DNA of 64,000 bases, taken from Colletes latitarsis. Its lineage: Eukaryota; Arthropoda; Insecta; Hymenoptera; Colletidae. The translations under genes and the position numbers were made by a program. The notes under the pieces were generated by a model. It had not been told where the DNA came from. It was given only the letters and a program-made list of their open reading frames with translations, and ran no database searches. Positions 31,737 through 43,317 of the stretch are shown here, piece by piece; the stretch's first letter is position 1; the number at the start of each line of letters is the position of its first letter. Location: the NCBI RefSeq assembly GCF_051014445.1, contig NC_135141.1, positions 6,510,001-6,574,000 of the forward strand. Direction: 5' to 3'.

Positions 31737-32399
31737 TTCGTCCTATTCGAATCTTTATCATCAAATTCCCTTGATGGAACCTTAAAATTTTTAATTGATA
31801 CAGGAGCATCAATTTCATTAGTCAAAAGGTCGAGCCTAGGTAACTTTAAAATAACTAACTCTAAACCAATCATGCTTAATGGTATCAATGTCAATACGCC
31901 AATCGCAACTTTCGGAGAAACAGAACTTAAATTGTCGGCTCGTAAATACTCCTTTAATTGCAAATTCCAAATCCTCGATTCAAATACGGGTATTCCTTTC
32001 GATGGTCTCTTAGGACAAGACTTTTTCGATAAACAAAATTGTAAAATCGATTTTCGAAATCTATCAATTTCAATCGAAACGATTCCATTTTCAATTCCCC
32101 TACAACGAAATGTAAATCAATGTTCAAACGAGTCTTTATTAACTTTAAACCCGCGATCAGAAATGATAGCTAAAATATCGGTCATAAACCCTTTTAATTT
32201 GAAAGAAGGTATAATTTTAAACCAATTCTTGGATCAAGAAAAATCATTAATAACTCCTTGCGCGTTAGTAAAAGTGACAAACAAAAATGAAGTTTTGACT
32301 ACAATTATTAATCGATCTCTAGGGAAAAGAATATTCGCTAAACCCAATTTGCCTCTTTTTACGTCCCCCTCAGCAAAGTCACATATTTCACTCAACTAA
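31737..32399 (+). pseudogene. Retropepsin domain of G2 pol
   Basis: FLIDTGASISLVKR (about 31785-31826) is the protease active site, and GLLGQDFFDKQ (about 32005-32037) the second conserved block. The frame ends at a stop at 32397-32399. RT sequence resumes in another frame, so a frameshift lies at about 32355-32395, near a C-run. Confidence 0.8.
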
Positions 32400-33408
32400 T
32401 ATCGATTCAAAAAATAAGGAAAATAGATTTAAATCACTAGATGAAAACTTACGTATCGAACTCTTAAATCTTGAAGAAAAGGACTCAATTATTAAATTAT
32501 GTTATGAATTCGAAGATATTTTCCATCTCCCTGATGACATATTAACTACGACTACCGCAGCCGTTACTAAGATTCCGACGTCCGACAATACTCCAGTTCA
32601 AGTAAAATCCTATAGATATCCCGAGGTACATAAAAATGAAGTATCTAAGCAAATCGAAAAAATGCTAAAACAAGGTATTATTAAACCTTCTACGAGTCCA
32701 TGGTCAAGCCCCTTGTGGGTTGTGCCAAAAAAACCGGATGCTTCCGGTCAACTAAAGTGGCGAATTGTCATTGATTATAGAAAACTTAATGAAAAAACAA
32801 TCGGTGATGCCTATCCCTTACCGCATATTGAGGATATATTAGATCAATTAGGGCATTCACACTATTTTATCACGTTAGATTTAGCGAGCGGTTTTCACCA
32901 GATTCCCATGCATCCAGATGACGCCGAAAAAACCGGCTTCTCTACTCCAGAAGGTCACTTTGAATATACACGTATGCCTTTTGGTCTCAAAAACGCACCC
33001 GCAGTATTTCAAAGAATAATGCATAATGTTCTAATCGGACTCAATAATAAGCAATGCTTTGTTTACCTGGACGATATCATTATTCACGGATCTAGTCTCT
33101 CTGATCATAATACTAAATTACGCATTGTTTTTAATAGATTTCGCGAATACAATCTTAAACTGCAACCAGATAAATGCGAATTTTTACGTGAATCATGTCA
33201 ATATTTAGGACATATCATTTCCAAAGATGGTGTCAAACCAAATCCAAGGAAAATCGAATGTATTCAAAAAATAGACCCTCCGAAAAATTTGAAACAAATA
33301 AAAATATTTCTCGGAATGGTAGGTTACTATCGAAAATTTATCCCTAACTTTTCCACGATCGCGAAACCGATAACTTTACTGCTAAAAAACGATACGGAAT
33401 TCATTTGA
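32400..33408 (+). pseudogene. pol: Reverse transcriptase of G2 pol
   Basis: A Gypsy RT with all expected blocks: EKMLKQGIIKPSTSPWSSPL, WRIVIDYRKLNEKT, ITLDLASGFHQIPM (first catalytic Asp), MPFGLKNAPAVFQR, VYLDDIII (YLDD, about 33061-33081), and LGHIISKDGVKPNPRK. A single TGA at 33406-33408 interrupts a frame that continues unchanged into RNase H; it stands where a Trp codon is typical. Otherwise the domain looks intact. Confidence 0.85.
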
Positions 33409-35463
33409 TCTGAACAACAACAGCAAGCGTTCGAAAAATTAAAATCAATTTTGATCAGCAAGCCTTTATTACAATATCCTGATTTTTCTCAACCGTTTGT
33501 CGTCAATTGTGACGCATCTAATGTAGGCATTGGCGGAGTTCTTTCGCAGATGAAAGATTCTAAAGACTTACCTGTAGCTTATTATTCGAGAACTTTAAAT
33601 AAATCTGAACAAAATTACTCTACTACCGAAAAGGAACTTCTAGCTATTATTAACACTATTGAACATTTTCGACCTTATCTCTATGGTAGAGAATTTACAA
33701 TATACACTGACCATAGACCTCTTCAATGGCTTTTTAATTGTAAAAATCCCTCTTCGAAACTCGTTCGATGGCGTTTGCGTCTTAACGAATACAAATACGT
33801 AATAAAATATAAACCGGGAAGAGTAAACTCAAATGCAGACGGTTTATCGCGACTACATCCTGATCAAGAAGAAAATTTAAAATCTGTACTTTGTACAAAT
33901 AAATCTAATAGAACATATCAAGATTTTACTAAATTTCACTATACAAATATGGACGTAATTGACTTCCCAAAGGAAGAAACACCTCTTGAAAAATTAAAAG
34001 GTCCAATAGTACTTTTGTGGTCCGAAGATTTGGACAAGGATAACCAGTACTCAAATTATGTAGTTGAAAACTTTGACATGACCGCATTAAAATCAACCCC
34101 TAATGGGTTACTTAAATTACAGAACGATAAACAAACTCTACTAATTCTATTTCTTAAAAATCTAAATCATGACAAACTTGATTATCGGAATTTATTTGAA
34201 AGTTTTGAGGTTCTTCAAAACACAATAAAATCAGAGGACTTTATTTTAGTACCACCCAAACGAAAAGATGGACTTAAACCTGAAATTTTTAACGAAATGA
34301 TTAAATTCTTCTTTCCTTCTAATACTATTAAATTTTTAAATACAGCAAAAATTGTCCCCAAAAATCGCGACGAAATACAAATCATTCTCAAAGAATGTCA
34401 CGATAGTAAATTATCTGGTCATTGTGGTTTTAATCGCACCTATTCTAAAGTTAAAGAAAGATATTATTGGTCTACAATGAAAAGTGACATTAGAAACTAT
34501 ATTAAAACATGTCGGTCCTGTCAACTAAATAAAACCAATTTCAAACCCACAAAGCAACCAATGGAGATCACAACTACTGCAGAAAAACCTTTTCAAAGAT
34601 TAGCTATCGATATAGTAGGACCTCTACCCATAACTGAACAAGGAAACCGATTTATTATCACTGCACAAGACGATTTGACAAAGTATTCATTTGCATTTCC
34701 AATTCCAAATCACGAAGCACAGACGATAGTCGAAAATTTACTATTTATATTTGTTTATTTCGGTATTCCTCAAACATTCTTGACCGATCAAGGTCCAGAT
34801 TTTATGTCAAACCTTATTAAGGCAATGAGCAATCTATTTAAAACAAAACATATTTCGACTACACCTTATCATCCCCAAACAAACGGAGCCCTCGAAAGAT
34901 CTCACTTAACCCTAAAAGATTACCTCAAACACTATATAAATAAAAAACAAACAGACTGGGACTCCTACATAACTTTTGCAATGTTTAGCTATAACACAGC
35001 CGTACATAAGTCGACTCACTACGCGCCATACGAACTTCTATTCGGTCAAAAACCTTATTTGCCTTCATCTATAAGGCAAGACCCAGAATTTCATTACACT
35101 TATGACGATTATATAAGATCGCTAAAATTTAAACTTAATACATCTTTCCCAATGGCTCGCGAAAACCTTATTGATTCGAAATTACGTAGCAAAGAATACC
35201 ACGATAGGAAAATAAATCCAATCAAATTTAAAGTTAATGACCTTGTAACGATTAAAAATAATCAAATCCCAACGGGCTTATCCAAAAAACTTGCGAGTAA
35301 TGCTAAAGGACCTTATAAAATTATTCGGCTTTTTCCTAACCAATCTGCTGAAATTCAAATTGGCAAAAATTTAGTTAAATATCACACTAATTTGCTTAAA
35401 CCATATTTTCCAGATGAATCTGACAGTTTTAATCGTCCTTCTACTCCCCCTCCTAGCGAGTAG
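33409..35463 (+). pseudogene. pol: RNase H and integrase of G2 pol
   Basis: RNase H: VNCDASNVGIGGVL (about 33502), STTEKELLAI, YTDHRPLQWL. Integrase: HHCC zinc domain (GHCGFNRTYSKV...CRSCQLNK, about 34415-34530), core with LAIDIVGPLP (first Asp, about 34600), LTDQGPDFMSN (second Asp, about 34781) and NGALERSHLTLKDYL (Glu, about 34882), then an SH3-like tail near 35215-35410. The frame is open for 670 codons from the first ATG (33451). It overlaps env by 50 bases. Confidence 0.85.
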
Positions 35464-36763
35464 CAAACTTTTCTCTCACCAGCGTTTCGAAGAGTCAAGT
35501 GGAATCTTTTATAACAAAAAGGGTACAATTCAAATTGCGAATTCAAAACTTACACTCCTCTCTTACATGAATAAAACTTATGTAAATCACGCGATGACGA
35601 CCATTAATTCCTTCTTTGTTAAAACAAAAGGCATATGCAATTCCATAACAGTAGACCCCAGTCGGAAAGGTCAGACTGGTTTTCATTGCGAAAGAACCAT
35701 GCAATTAATCGAAACAGAGATATCAGAGATCAATATTAAAAGAGAAATTCTGCAACAGCTTACCGAGAAGGTAGTTATCAGAAAAAAGCGTGGCTTACTA
35801 AACGGGATGTCATATTTACTGAAATGGGCTTTCGGTACTCCCGATGCCGATGCTGCACAATTTTACGAAGACAGTATTAAAACTTTAATAAATAATAACA
35901 AACAAACTCAAACCTTATTAAAGTCACAAGTTCAAGTAATTAGCAACACTATCAAAAATTTCAATAGTTCGTTACATTCCCTCCAAAGTCAGGAGAGAAT
36001 AATGAATGATAATATAGAAAAAATTAACTCATTTACTATACAAACTAATTCTTATATCTCGCGACTTGAAATGGAGTCCATAGTTAACCAACAAATTATT
36101 ACTTTAAACGTGTTAACTAACCAGATGAGCCGCGAATTCTCAAAATATATAGAAACTGTCACTTTAGCAGAACACAATATTGTCTCACCGTTTATTATAA
36201 CTCCTAAAACATTATACGAAGAACTAAAGAATTATAAAAATGAACACGAATTAGTTATGGAACCAAATTTAGAAAATTTACATTATTTTTACAAATTTAT
36301 TCATCTTCATTTGGTAGCCACAGGAGACAATATAATATTCGCACTGCAAATTCCATTAGTTTTAAGAACGAAATTCGATCTCTTCGAAATCATCCCTCTT
36401 CCAATTCAACACAATGATATGAAACTCTTCTCCTATATTATTCCTCAAAGTCGTTTCCTTCTGCTATCCAAAAGCAAATCTCAATTCACTTTCCTTAATG
36501 AACTGTCTAACTGCAACGAGTATCGAGAAAAGGAGTACATCTGTTACCATCTACACACGGTAGCCTCGACTAAGCAACCGATTTGTGAGATCGATCTACT
36601 ATCTCCACACATCAATAAAATTCCATCCTCGTGTACAACAAAAACTATTAAAGCATCCATAGAAACTTGGAACTATATAGCAAAAAATCAATGGATCTAT
36701 ATTCTTCATGAACCAACTACGCTTACTGTCATGTGCGAAGAAAGTCAGAACCTGGTGCGGTAG
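35414..36763 (+). pseudogene. env: Errantivirus-type Env (baculovirus F-like) of G2, 3' truncated
   Basis: The ATG at 35414 lies inside the end of pol, and an N-terminal signal peptide is visible (LTVLIVLLLPLLASS). A furin-type site RKKR (about 35790) is followed by a fusion-peptide-like GLLNGMSYLLKWAFGTPDAD, the hallmark of insect errantivirus Env related to baculovirus F proteins. A long heptad region (about 35870-36170) follows. The C-terminal transmembrane anchor expected in this family is missing; the frame stops at 36761-36763 at a junction with unrelated repeat DNA. 449 codons; the ectodomain is otherwise open. Confidence 0.75.
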
Positions 36764-37304
36764 GATATGCCTGCTATCCCCACCACTCTGTTAGACGCTA
36801 AGGAAGTTCGTCGTCACTATTGTTAATTTACACTGTTCCTACAAATTTCTTGCCATCAGTTCTGTGGCGAAACAAAATAGCCCTAGGAACATTCTAGAAC
36901 CGGGGGCGTGTGCAACAAATTATAGGAATCGGGCCGGGTGCAAAATCGATCGAGTGCACGTGTCGCGGAACACCGTTTCTTTACGGATTCACCTAATTCT
37001 ATGTCATCGCCTGCCTATTCCTTCAGCCCCCCCTTCCCGGACGTGCTTTTTCGGGAAAGCGGTGTATCGCAGCGGTGGGGGTGTACTTGTAGAGTGAGCT
37101 AGCGCTACAATACTTTGGTGTATATAATAGAAATGTTTATGTAAAAACTTAAAATACTAAATTTCAAGCGTTTCATTAGTATACCAACCTATAAAATTTT
37201 TATTATGTTTCCAACAATTTGATTCTGTTTTCTTTTGTCTGCCTGTCATATGTTTCAATTGACGTTAAGTGTGTTATTTAAGTTAACAAAAATTATAATA
37301 TATA
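36764..37304. other. Spacer between G2 and the nested stack
   Basis: It begins with about 60 bases shared (inverted) with 25900-25975. The rest, including the GC-rich 36880-37090, has no recognisable domain. The downstream part is AT-rich flank of the Tc1-like element. Confidence 0.4.
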
Positions 37305-37994
37305 CAGTTGCTCAGAAAATTGAGCGTACACCTAGATCGACAATGAAAATCGGAGGAGAACTAATTAAAAACAGACATATTCAAAAGTAAAAATGCAATA
37401 CATACTTTATTTCAATATTTTAATGGACAATTCTTTAAAAAAAACTTTAATACTAGGTTTACAGGATGCGTCATTTTGACGCATTTCGAATTTTATAAGG
37501 AAAGTTACAAAACCCGTTTGCATTTTTATTTTATCTCTTGTAATGACTTTTATCCATTGATCGAGGTAAATATATATCCAAGTCTATTTTCTTCAAGAGC
37601 GTTGAAATATTGAAATTCTCAATGTGATATACCTATCTCTACGGATATGCGTCAATTTGACGTAATTGATCGTAATTTAGACAAAATTTTGAGTACACAT
37701 ACAGACACCACATCAATAATAAATAGAAATGTACCGACAATACTTCGATCCGTTATCCGATATCGTTATCTCAAATGAAATAAGCGATAAACAACTATTG
37801 CCGATAAGCAATAATAGAAAGAACGAAACGCAGAATGTCAATTGATGTCGGAGTGCGAAGAAATTTTGAAGGTTTCAGTTGCTTAGTTCGGGTATTGAAA
37901 AATAAAATACTAGAATATTTTTTGAATTAGTAATATTATTGCGAACCTCAATTTTATACTATTTTGACAAAAAACCCTTCTTTATCATCTAAAT

Positions 37995-38035
37995 ATGCCT
38001 AGAAGAGGAAATAAAATTTTACAAAACATAGTCAG
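37995..38035 (+). pseudogene. piggyBac transposase, 5' segment
   Basis: ATG 37995 encodes MPRRGNKILQNIV and is cut after 14 codons by a solo LTR with TSD GTCAG. The coding sense resumes at 39965 in the right phase. Confidence 0.7.
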
Positions 38036-39959
38036 TGTTTAAAGACCTTAACCGCCCTAAGGGGGGTTATTTTAGTCTGACGTGGTCCGGATTACGAGGG
38101 AAAGGACACTGGGAAAAAGTATTGAATAAATTGATGCACCAGAATTTGCTCAAGACATTAAACTTTTATTTTTTAATCAAAAAAAGAAAAAAAGGAAAAA
38201 AAACCGCCTAGACGTCGGTCCGACGTCTGGGGGAAAAAAACCTGGGCCGGCTGCTCCTGGCCAAGTTCGCGATGTGTTGTTCTGTAACAAGGAAAGACAA
38301 GGCTGGATTTAAATACCTATTAACGCTTGTCGCGTCGCCTGTCTCGCTCTATCTCGCACGCTCCTGTCTGTGCCGTTCGCACTCAAAAGCGGAGATTACA
38401 GACACGTCTCGACGAACTGAGTTATGTATGTGGACTGTATATATGAACGTTCTCACAAATCGAGAACCGTTCGATCGCTGTGCGGAAGAAGAGATCTAAT
38501 TTCTCAATTCTCCGCTTTTTAGCGATCGTTGAATGCCGCAGGAAAGGACAACAGGTGGAGGTCGTAAAGCTCCAAATGCTGTCCAAGCCGCAGTTTCTCA
38601 CCGTTCCCTGCGAACAAGACGCGGTGTGGTGTAGCCCTTAACGGCGCACGTAGCGTCTTACGTTTAAAGGAGCATACACCACGGCGCTCATTATGCGTTG
38701 CTCTACGCACAGGGTACGTACTCACTGGCGGTCAAGGAGCGTTGCTCGAGCAGGTTGAGAGCTAAGAAGTCCGGAATTTCTTAGCCCCGACCGGAGAAAC
38801 GGTGAGCCCACGTAGGGTATCGGTCAGAGACCACCCTAGGGGTGATATACAAAACCGTGCGGACAATTCAACTTGTCGCACGACCGCGTCAAATGCAGCA
38901 GTCCGTACGACAAATTCTTACACGACCGTGAAACTCAAACGTTACGTGAAGATAATCAGCCTCACACGACCGCGTCAAATGCACTCCAGTCCGTGGAGAA
39001 ATCAGTATTGAGTTGGCCGTAGCCACTGGCCGAAACTGGACTTCCGACGACCGCTGGTTGCAGCGAGACGTTGGAAAGTCAGCCTCACGACCGCGTCAAA
39101 TGCAGCAGTCCGTGATAATGCCAGCCTCGCACGACCGCGTCAAATGCAGCAGTCCGTGGAGTCGTCAGTACTGATCGGGCCGTAGCCCTTGCTGAGACTG
39201 GAGTTTCGACACACGGGAAACGATTCTTATCTCGATTCCCCTTTCATGACCGCGTAGCACAAACGTCACATGAAAGTTGGACGAAAACCCACAGTCTTTT
39301 AAATTTTGTTAATAATCTCGCCAAGCGGGAACTGAAGTTTATCAATTCCCTCACACGACCACGTAACTCGAGCGTCACGTGCTATTCGACGAGATTGTAC
39401 AGTCAATAATCGGGGCTGATAAAATGCCTCACCGATTTAGGTAATTTTGAGCAACAATTTAAAATTCTCAACGAAAGGTTCGAGTGTTCTCAGAACCTAT
39501 ATTCGGAGATTTGGTTTCGTCGCGGAGCGGAATCGTTTGTCGATCTGCTCGCTGCGAGGACTCGCTATCGAGTCTCGAAGCTAAGAAGCGAACAGACATC
39601 CGCAGTCGCGGCCACGAGAGGGGTAATCACCACCTCGCGGCGCTATTCCTGCTCTTCAATATCTATCTCTTCTTAATTTCAATATTCCTCTACCCTCTCT
39701 GTTTATGGATCTTCGACGATCGATCCCAAGTAAATATATTGGGTCGATCACGTGACTGAGAGAAACCAACACTCGCGTATGGTTTTTCTAACCTGTATCG
39801 TTCCGTGTACCGAACTACGCATCAGAGAGTCTCTGGAATGTCGCGTACACGAAAAACAATACCGTACGAGGAATTTATGGTTCTCAGTTATAATTCACGT
39901 TAACTTGAATATTTCTCTAAACGGTTCTCAAATCCGTCAATTAACGCGATATTTAAACA
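38036..39959 (+). mobile_element. Solo long LTR (family L1, 1924 bp) in piggyBac 5' coding region
   Basis: It starts TGTTTAAAGACC and ends ATATTTAAACA, with TSD GTCAG (38031-38035, 39960-39964). A hairpin of about 12 bp (AGACGTCGG/CCGACGTCT core, 38207-38231) lies at the position equivalent to the hairpin of the 30204 copy, with a different sequence. Four copies of a ~30-base repeat containing ACGACCGCGTCAAATGCA occur at 38878-38908, 38964-38996, 39086-39114 and 39129-39158, and degenerate ACGACC(G/A)CGT copies follow to 39380. Confidence 0.8.
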
Positions 39960-39964
39960 GTCAG

Positions 39965-41150
39965 TATTTGTGAGAAGTGTTCTGGCTCTGCGGAGGATGA
40001 AAATGAAGTGATTCAAAACGAGGATGAAATCGAGATTTTGGAATCTGATGAAAGTATGCAAGCAGGGGAATCATCAGACAGTGAAAAAGAAAATCATCAG
40101 AAATTAGGTCTTCGCAGAAAAAGGATGCGTATCCTATCCGATTCTGAATCTGAGAATAAGACAAGTATTACGGAATCGTCCCAAAATTCGGATGCATTCT
40201 GTGATACAGAAATAGCGGTCGATGGAACAACTTGGACGAAATTGAAAGTGGGCGGCTCTAGTGGTCGATATCCTTTCCACAAAATCTTCAAAGACATTGC
40301 TGGGCCTACTAGCTACGCAAAACGAAATGTGATGGAAGGTAACGTAAGCAGTGCTTTTCATTTGATTAGAACCAAAAACATGATAGAACATATAAGAAGT
40401 TGTACTGAAGAAGAAGCACGTCGTGTTTTGAAAGGAGATTGGAAGATTTCAACCAGAAAGTTACTTGCGTTTGTTGGGATTTTGTACGCTAAGGGAGCGT
40501 ATGAAGCAAATTCGTTAAATGCTTTTTATTTATGGCCTAAGGAATGGGGAGCAGCTTTTTTTTCTAATATGATGCCCAGGGATGAATTCATGCAAATTCT
40601 TCGATTTGTCCGATTTGATAAAAAAAAACGGAACGATCTAAACGTTTACGCACCGACAAATTTGCAATGATATTCGAAATATGGAATCAATTTATACACA
40701 ATAGCCAATGCTGTTATAAACCTCACGAGAATATTTCAATAGACGAGCAACTGTTCCCTACTAAAGCCCGCTGCAAATTCACACAATATATGCCAAATAA
40801 GCCGCACAAATTTGGCATAAAGTTTTGGTTGGTAGTAGATGTTCAATCTAAATACGTTATAAATGGGTAGCCTTACTTAGGTAAGGATGAAACACGAACT
40901 TCAACACCCTTGGGCGAATTTGTAGTTATAAAGTTAGCCGAACCATATCTTCATCAAGGCAGAAATATAACCACGGATAATTTTTTCACCAGTATTCCTC
41001 TAGCTGAAAAATTAGTTGCAAAAAGAACTAGTTTATTTGGAGCTATTCGAGCCAACAAGAGAGAACTTCCAAAGCCAGCAAAAATCAAGAAAGATAAAAT
41101 GAAGTTATATTCTTCGGAACATTATAAATCAGGAAAATGCATACTTACTA
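39965..41150 (+). pseudogene. piggyBac transposase, main segment
   Basis: DDE_Tnp_1_7 family. An acidic Ser/Glu-rich N-terminus (39970-40190) is followed by the piggyBac core: RNVMEGNVSSAFHLI (about 40320), KLLAFVGILYAKGAYEANS, LWPKEWGAAFF. A frameshift sits in an A-run at about 40620-40630. Then ISIDEQLFPTKARC, LVVDVQSKYV (catalytic Asp, about 40840), an in-frame TAG at 40868-40870, PYLGKDETR, and NITTDNFFTSIPLAE (catalytic Asp, about 40975). It is cut at 41151 by an M1 MITE. The catalytic Asp residues remain; the lesions are one frameshift and one stop. Confidence 0.85.
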
Positions 41151-41198
41151 TACAAGGTGTTCGGGGTTGCCCCTGGGAAAAATTTTAATGGGGGATTC

Positions 41199-41764
41199 TG
41201 TTCCGTCGTCCCTCAAAAACCCAAGCGAGGCTACGTAGACCACCGACCTCCCGCGCGTTTACGACGGGGTCGGCGCGCTTACCTACTACAAAAAAAATAA
41301 CTTTCGACCGACGCATTGTTCGCGACTTTCGCTGTCCTCGACAATCACCGAAATTCCCAAACTGCTCCACAGCTGCAAGGCACATGTTCGATTACCCCAA
41401 TAACCACTACCTGCGAATGTCCTAACTAACATTCCAATTATTTAAACAACCAAGCTCCTCCTCACGACCCTCAGAAGATCCACCCTCGCATTTCAGCCTA
41501 CCAATCAAACTTACCTACCCCACCATTCCCAAAAAGGAGTATTCTCCAATCAGATTCCTTCCCGAATTCACCAGCGAAACAACGCACGAGACAGACAAGA
41601 GAAGCTGTTAAGCACTCAAGCGACAAATACCATTACGATTAAATTCTCTCTTTCGAACCTTACCGAACGAGTAGCCGAGTCTCTCGTGTAACAAAGCAAG
41701 CCGAGTCTTGTGATTTTGCCGCCGCAGTCTAAGTTCGCGATTCGTGAATCGATGTGACACCACA
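41199..41764 (+). repeat. 5' LTR of B1
   Basis: It begins TGTTCCGTCGTCC and ends GACACCACA; 566 bases. It is paired with 50416-50981. Confidence 0.9.
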
Positions 41765-41767
41765 TTT

Positions 41768-41785
41768 TGGTCCTTCGAGCCGGAT
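41768..41785 (+). other. BEL/Pao primer-binding site of B1
   Basis: TGGTCCTTCGAGCCGGAT lies 3 bases after the 5' LTR. This is the usual PBS of insect BEL/Pao elements. Confidence 0.85.
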
Positions 41786-42143
41786 TTCGACCAATTGCGT
41801 GCTGAAATCGACACCATACGACAACGGATCCAGCCAACTACGCGCTGAGACCCACATATCCAGCCATAAAGGGAGAAGCTGTATCTAACCAGGATCCAGG
41901 ATTGACAGGCGAGCTAAGCAGCTTCCATCAACGGAATGTCGTCCACCTGAGCAGCTTACAGCGACGCGCAGTGTCTTACAACCACTGTTTCTGCAGAGTC
42001 GCAGCATCCATTACTGGCCGCTGACTTCCCAAAGAATAGTCATTGAGATTAGTGCAGCGACATCGTCATCGCTTGAGTAAGTTTTTGACTCATCTTCCTT
42101 TTAATTTCCTACCTTTCCGAAAATTGCTTCAATCGATTACGCG

Positions 42144-42497
42144 ATGGAAAACGAATTAAAATCTCGTATACGGCAACGTGCTACAATCAAGGCGCAACTT
42201 ACGCGTTTAAATGACCAAGTCAGGGGTGCATTTGATCTAGAAATTCCCGATTTAGAATCACGAAAGCAAAGAATAGAAGAACATTTCGCGAAGTTTCACA
42301 CCATACAGGAGCGTATCGAGCAGATAGACGATATAACCGATTACGAGAGTAAGCGCATCGAATTTGAGAACCTTTATTTCGAGTGCAGTGATTTAATAAG
42401 CCGAAAATTATACCGATTAACAATTGATACTAACCGTGCAGCTGTTCTGACTACTAGTAATGTCGCGAGTCCGTCCAGTACAACTTCTACCAATATA
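42144..42497 (+). CDS. gag: BEL gag N-terminal segment of B1 (interrupted)
   Basis: The ATG at 42144 opens a helical gag N-terminus (MENELKSRIRQRATIKAQLT; IEEHFAKFHTIQERIEQID; FENLYFECSDLISR). The coding sense is cut at 42497 by an M1 MITE, whose left end supplies another 35 or so codons (QGVRPPLGKIL...) and a stop. Beyond the MITE, at 43318, gag resumes in phase with the TA duplication removed. Confidence 0.8.
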
Positions 42498-43315
42498 CAG
42501 GGTGTTCGGCCACCCCTGGGAAAAATTTTAATGAGGGATTCTAGAGGCCAAAATAAGACGAAAATCAAGAATAAAAATTTGTTGATGGAGGCTTCGTTAA
42601 AAAGTTATTAACAATTAAATTCAACAATTTCAAATCGTTCTGAAAAAATTATTTTCAGCTGCGAGGGTCAATTACAACCATTTTTGGTCATTACACATAC
42701 CCCCGAAATCCTATCCACTTTCGAGAAAAAAATTCGAGAATGTGTGAAATTTTTCGATGAAAAAAAAATGTTTCAAATCGTTCTAAAAAAATTATTTTCG
42801 GTTGCGGGGGTCAATTACAATAATTTTTGGTCATTACACGTACCCTCGAAATCCTACGCACTATCGAGAAAAAAATTCCTCACCGAAAATCTAATTTGGC
42901 GCCTAAATTTTTCGACTAAAAAAAAAAATTTCAAAACGTTCTGGAAAAAATATTTTTAGTTGCAGGGGTCAATTACAATAATTTTTGGTCATTAGACATA
43001 CTCCCGGAATTCTACCCACTTTCGAGAAAAAAATTCGAGAATGTGTGAAATTTTTCGACGGAAAAAAAAAATTCCAAATCGTTTTGGAAAAAATATTTTT
43101 AGTTGCAGGGGTCAATTACAATAATTTTTGGTCATTACACATACCCTCGAAATCTTGCGCATTTTCTAGAAAAAAGTTCATTATGGGCGGAACTTTAAAC
43201 GTTAATAATTTTTTAACAAAGCCTCGATCAACAAATTGGTATTCTTGATTTTCGTCTTATTTTGGCCTCTAAAATCCCCCATTAAAATTTTTCCCAGGAA
43301 TGGCCGAACACCCTG
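42498..43315. mobile_element. M1 MITE in B1 gag with internal tandem repeats (818 bp)
   Basis: CAGGGTGTTCGGCCACC at the left, GGCCGAACACCCTG at the right, with TA on both sides (42496-42497, 43316-43317). The interior contains about four tandem copies of a ~145-bp unit (starts near 42630, 42774, 42930, 43075) with the motif GTCAATTACAA(T/C)(A/C)ATTTTTGGTC. These explain its length against the 375-bp form. Confidence 0.85.
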
Positions 43316-43317
43316 TA

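Larger units (their letters stand above)
28335..36763 (+). mobile_element. Errantivirus-like Gypsy element G2 (3' end lost)
   Basis: 5' LTR, PBS, gag, PR, RT, RNase H, IN and env lie in canonical order. The lesions are few: a solo LTR insertion, one frameshift near 32380, one nonsense codon at 33406, and loss of the env 3' end plus 3' LTR. Confidence 0.85.

Noticed and set aside
42144..42611. 155-codon frame ending QGVRPPLGKIL...LKSY as a complete protein
   Set aside because: The last ~37 codons are M1 MITE sequence read through; the same peptide-like tail appears at other M1 copies (for example 15964 and 54200). The gene is interrupted gag.
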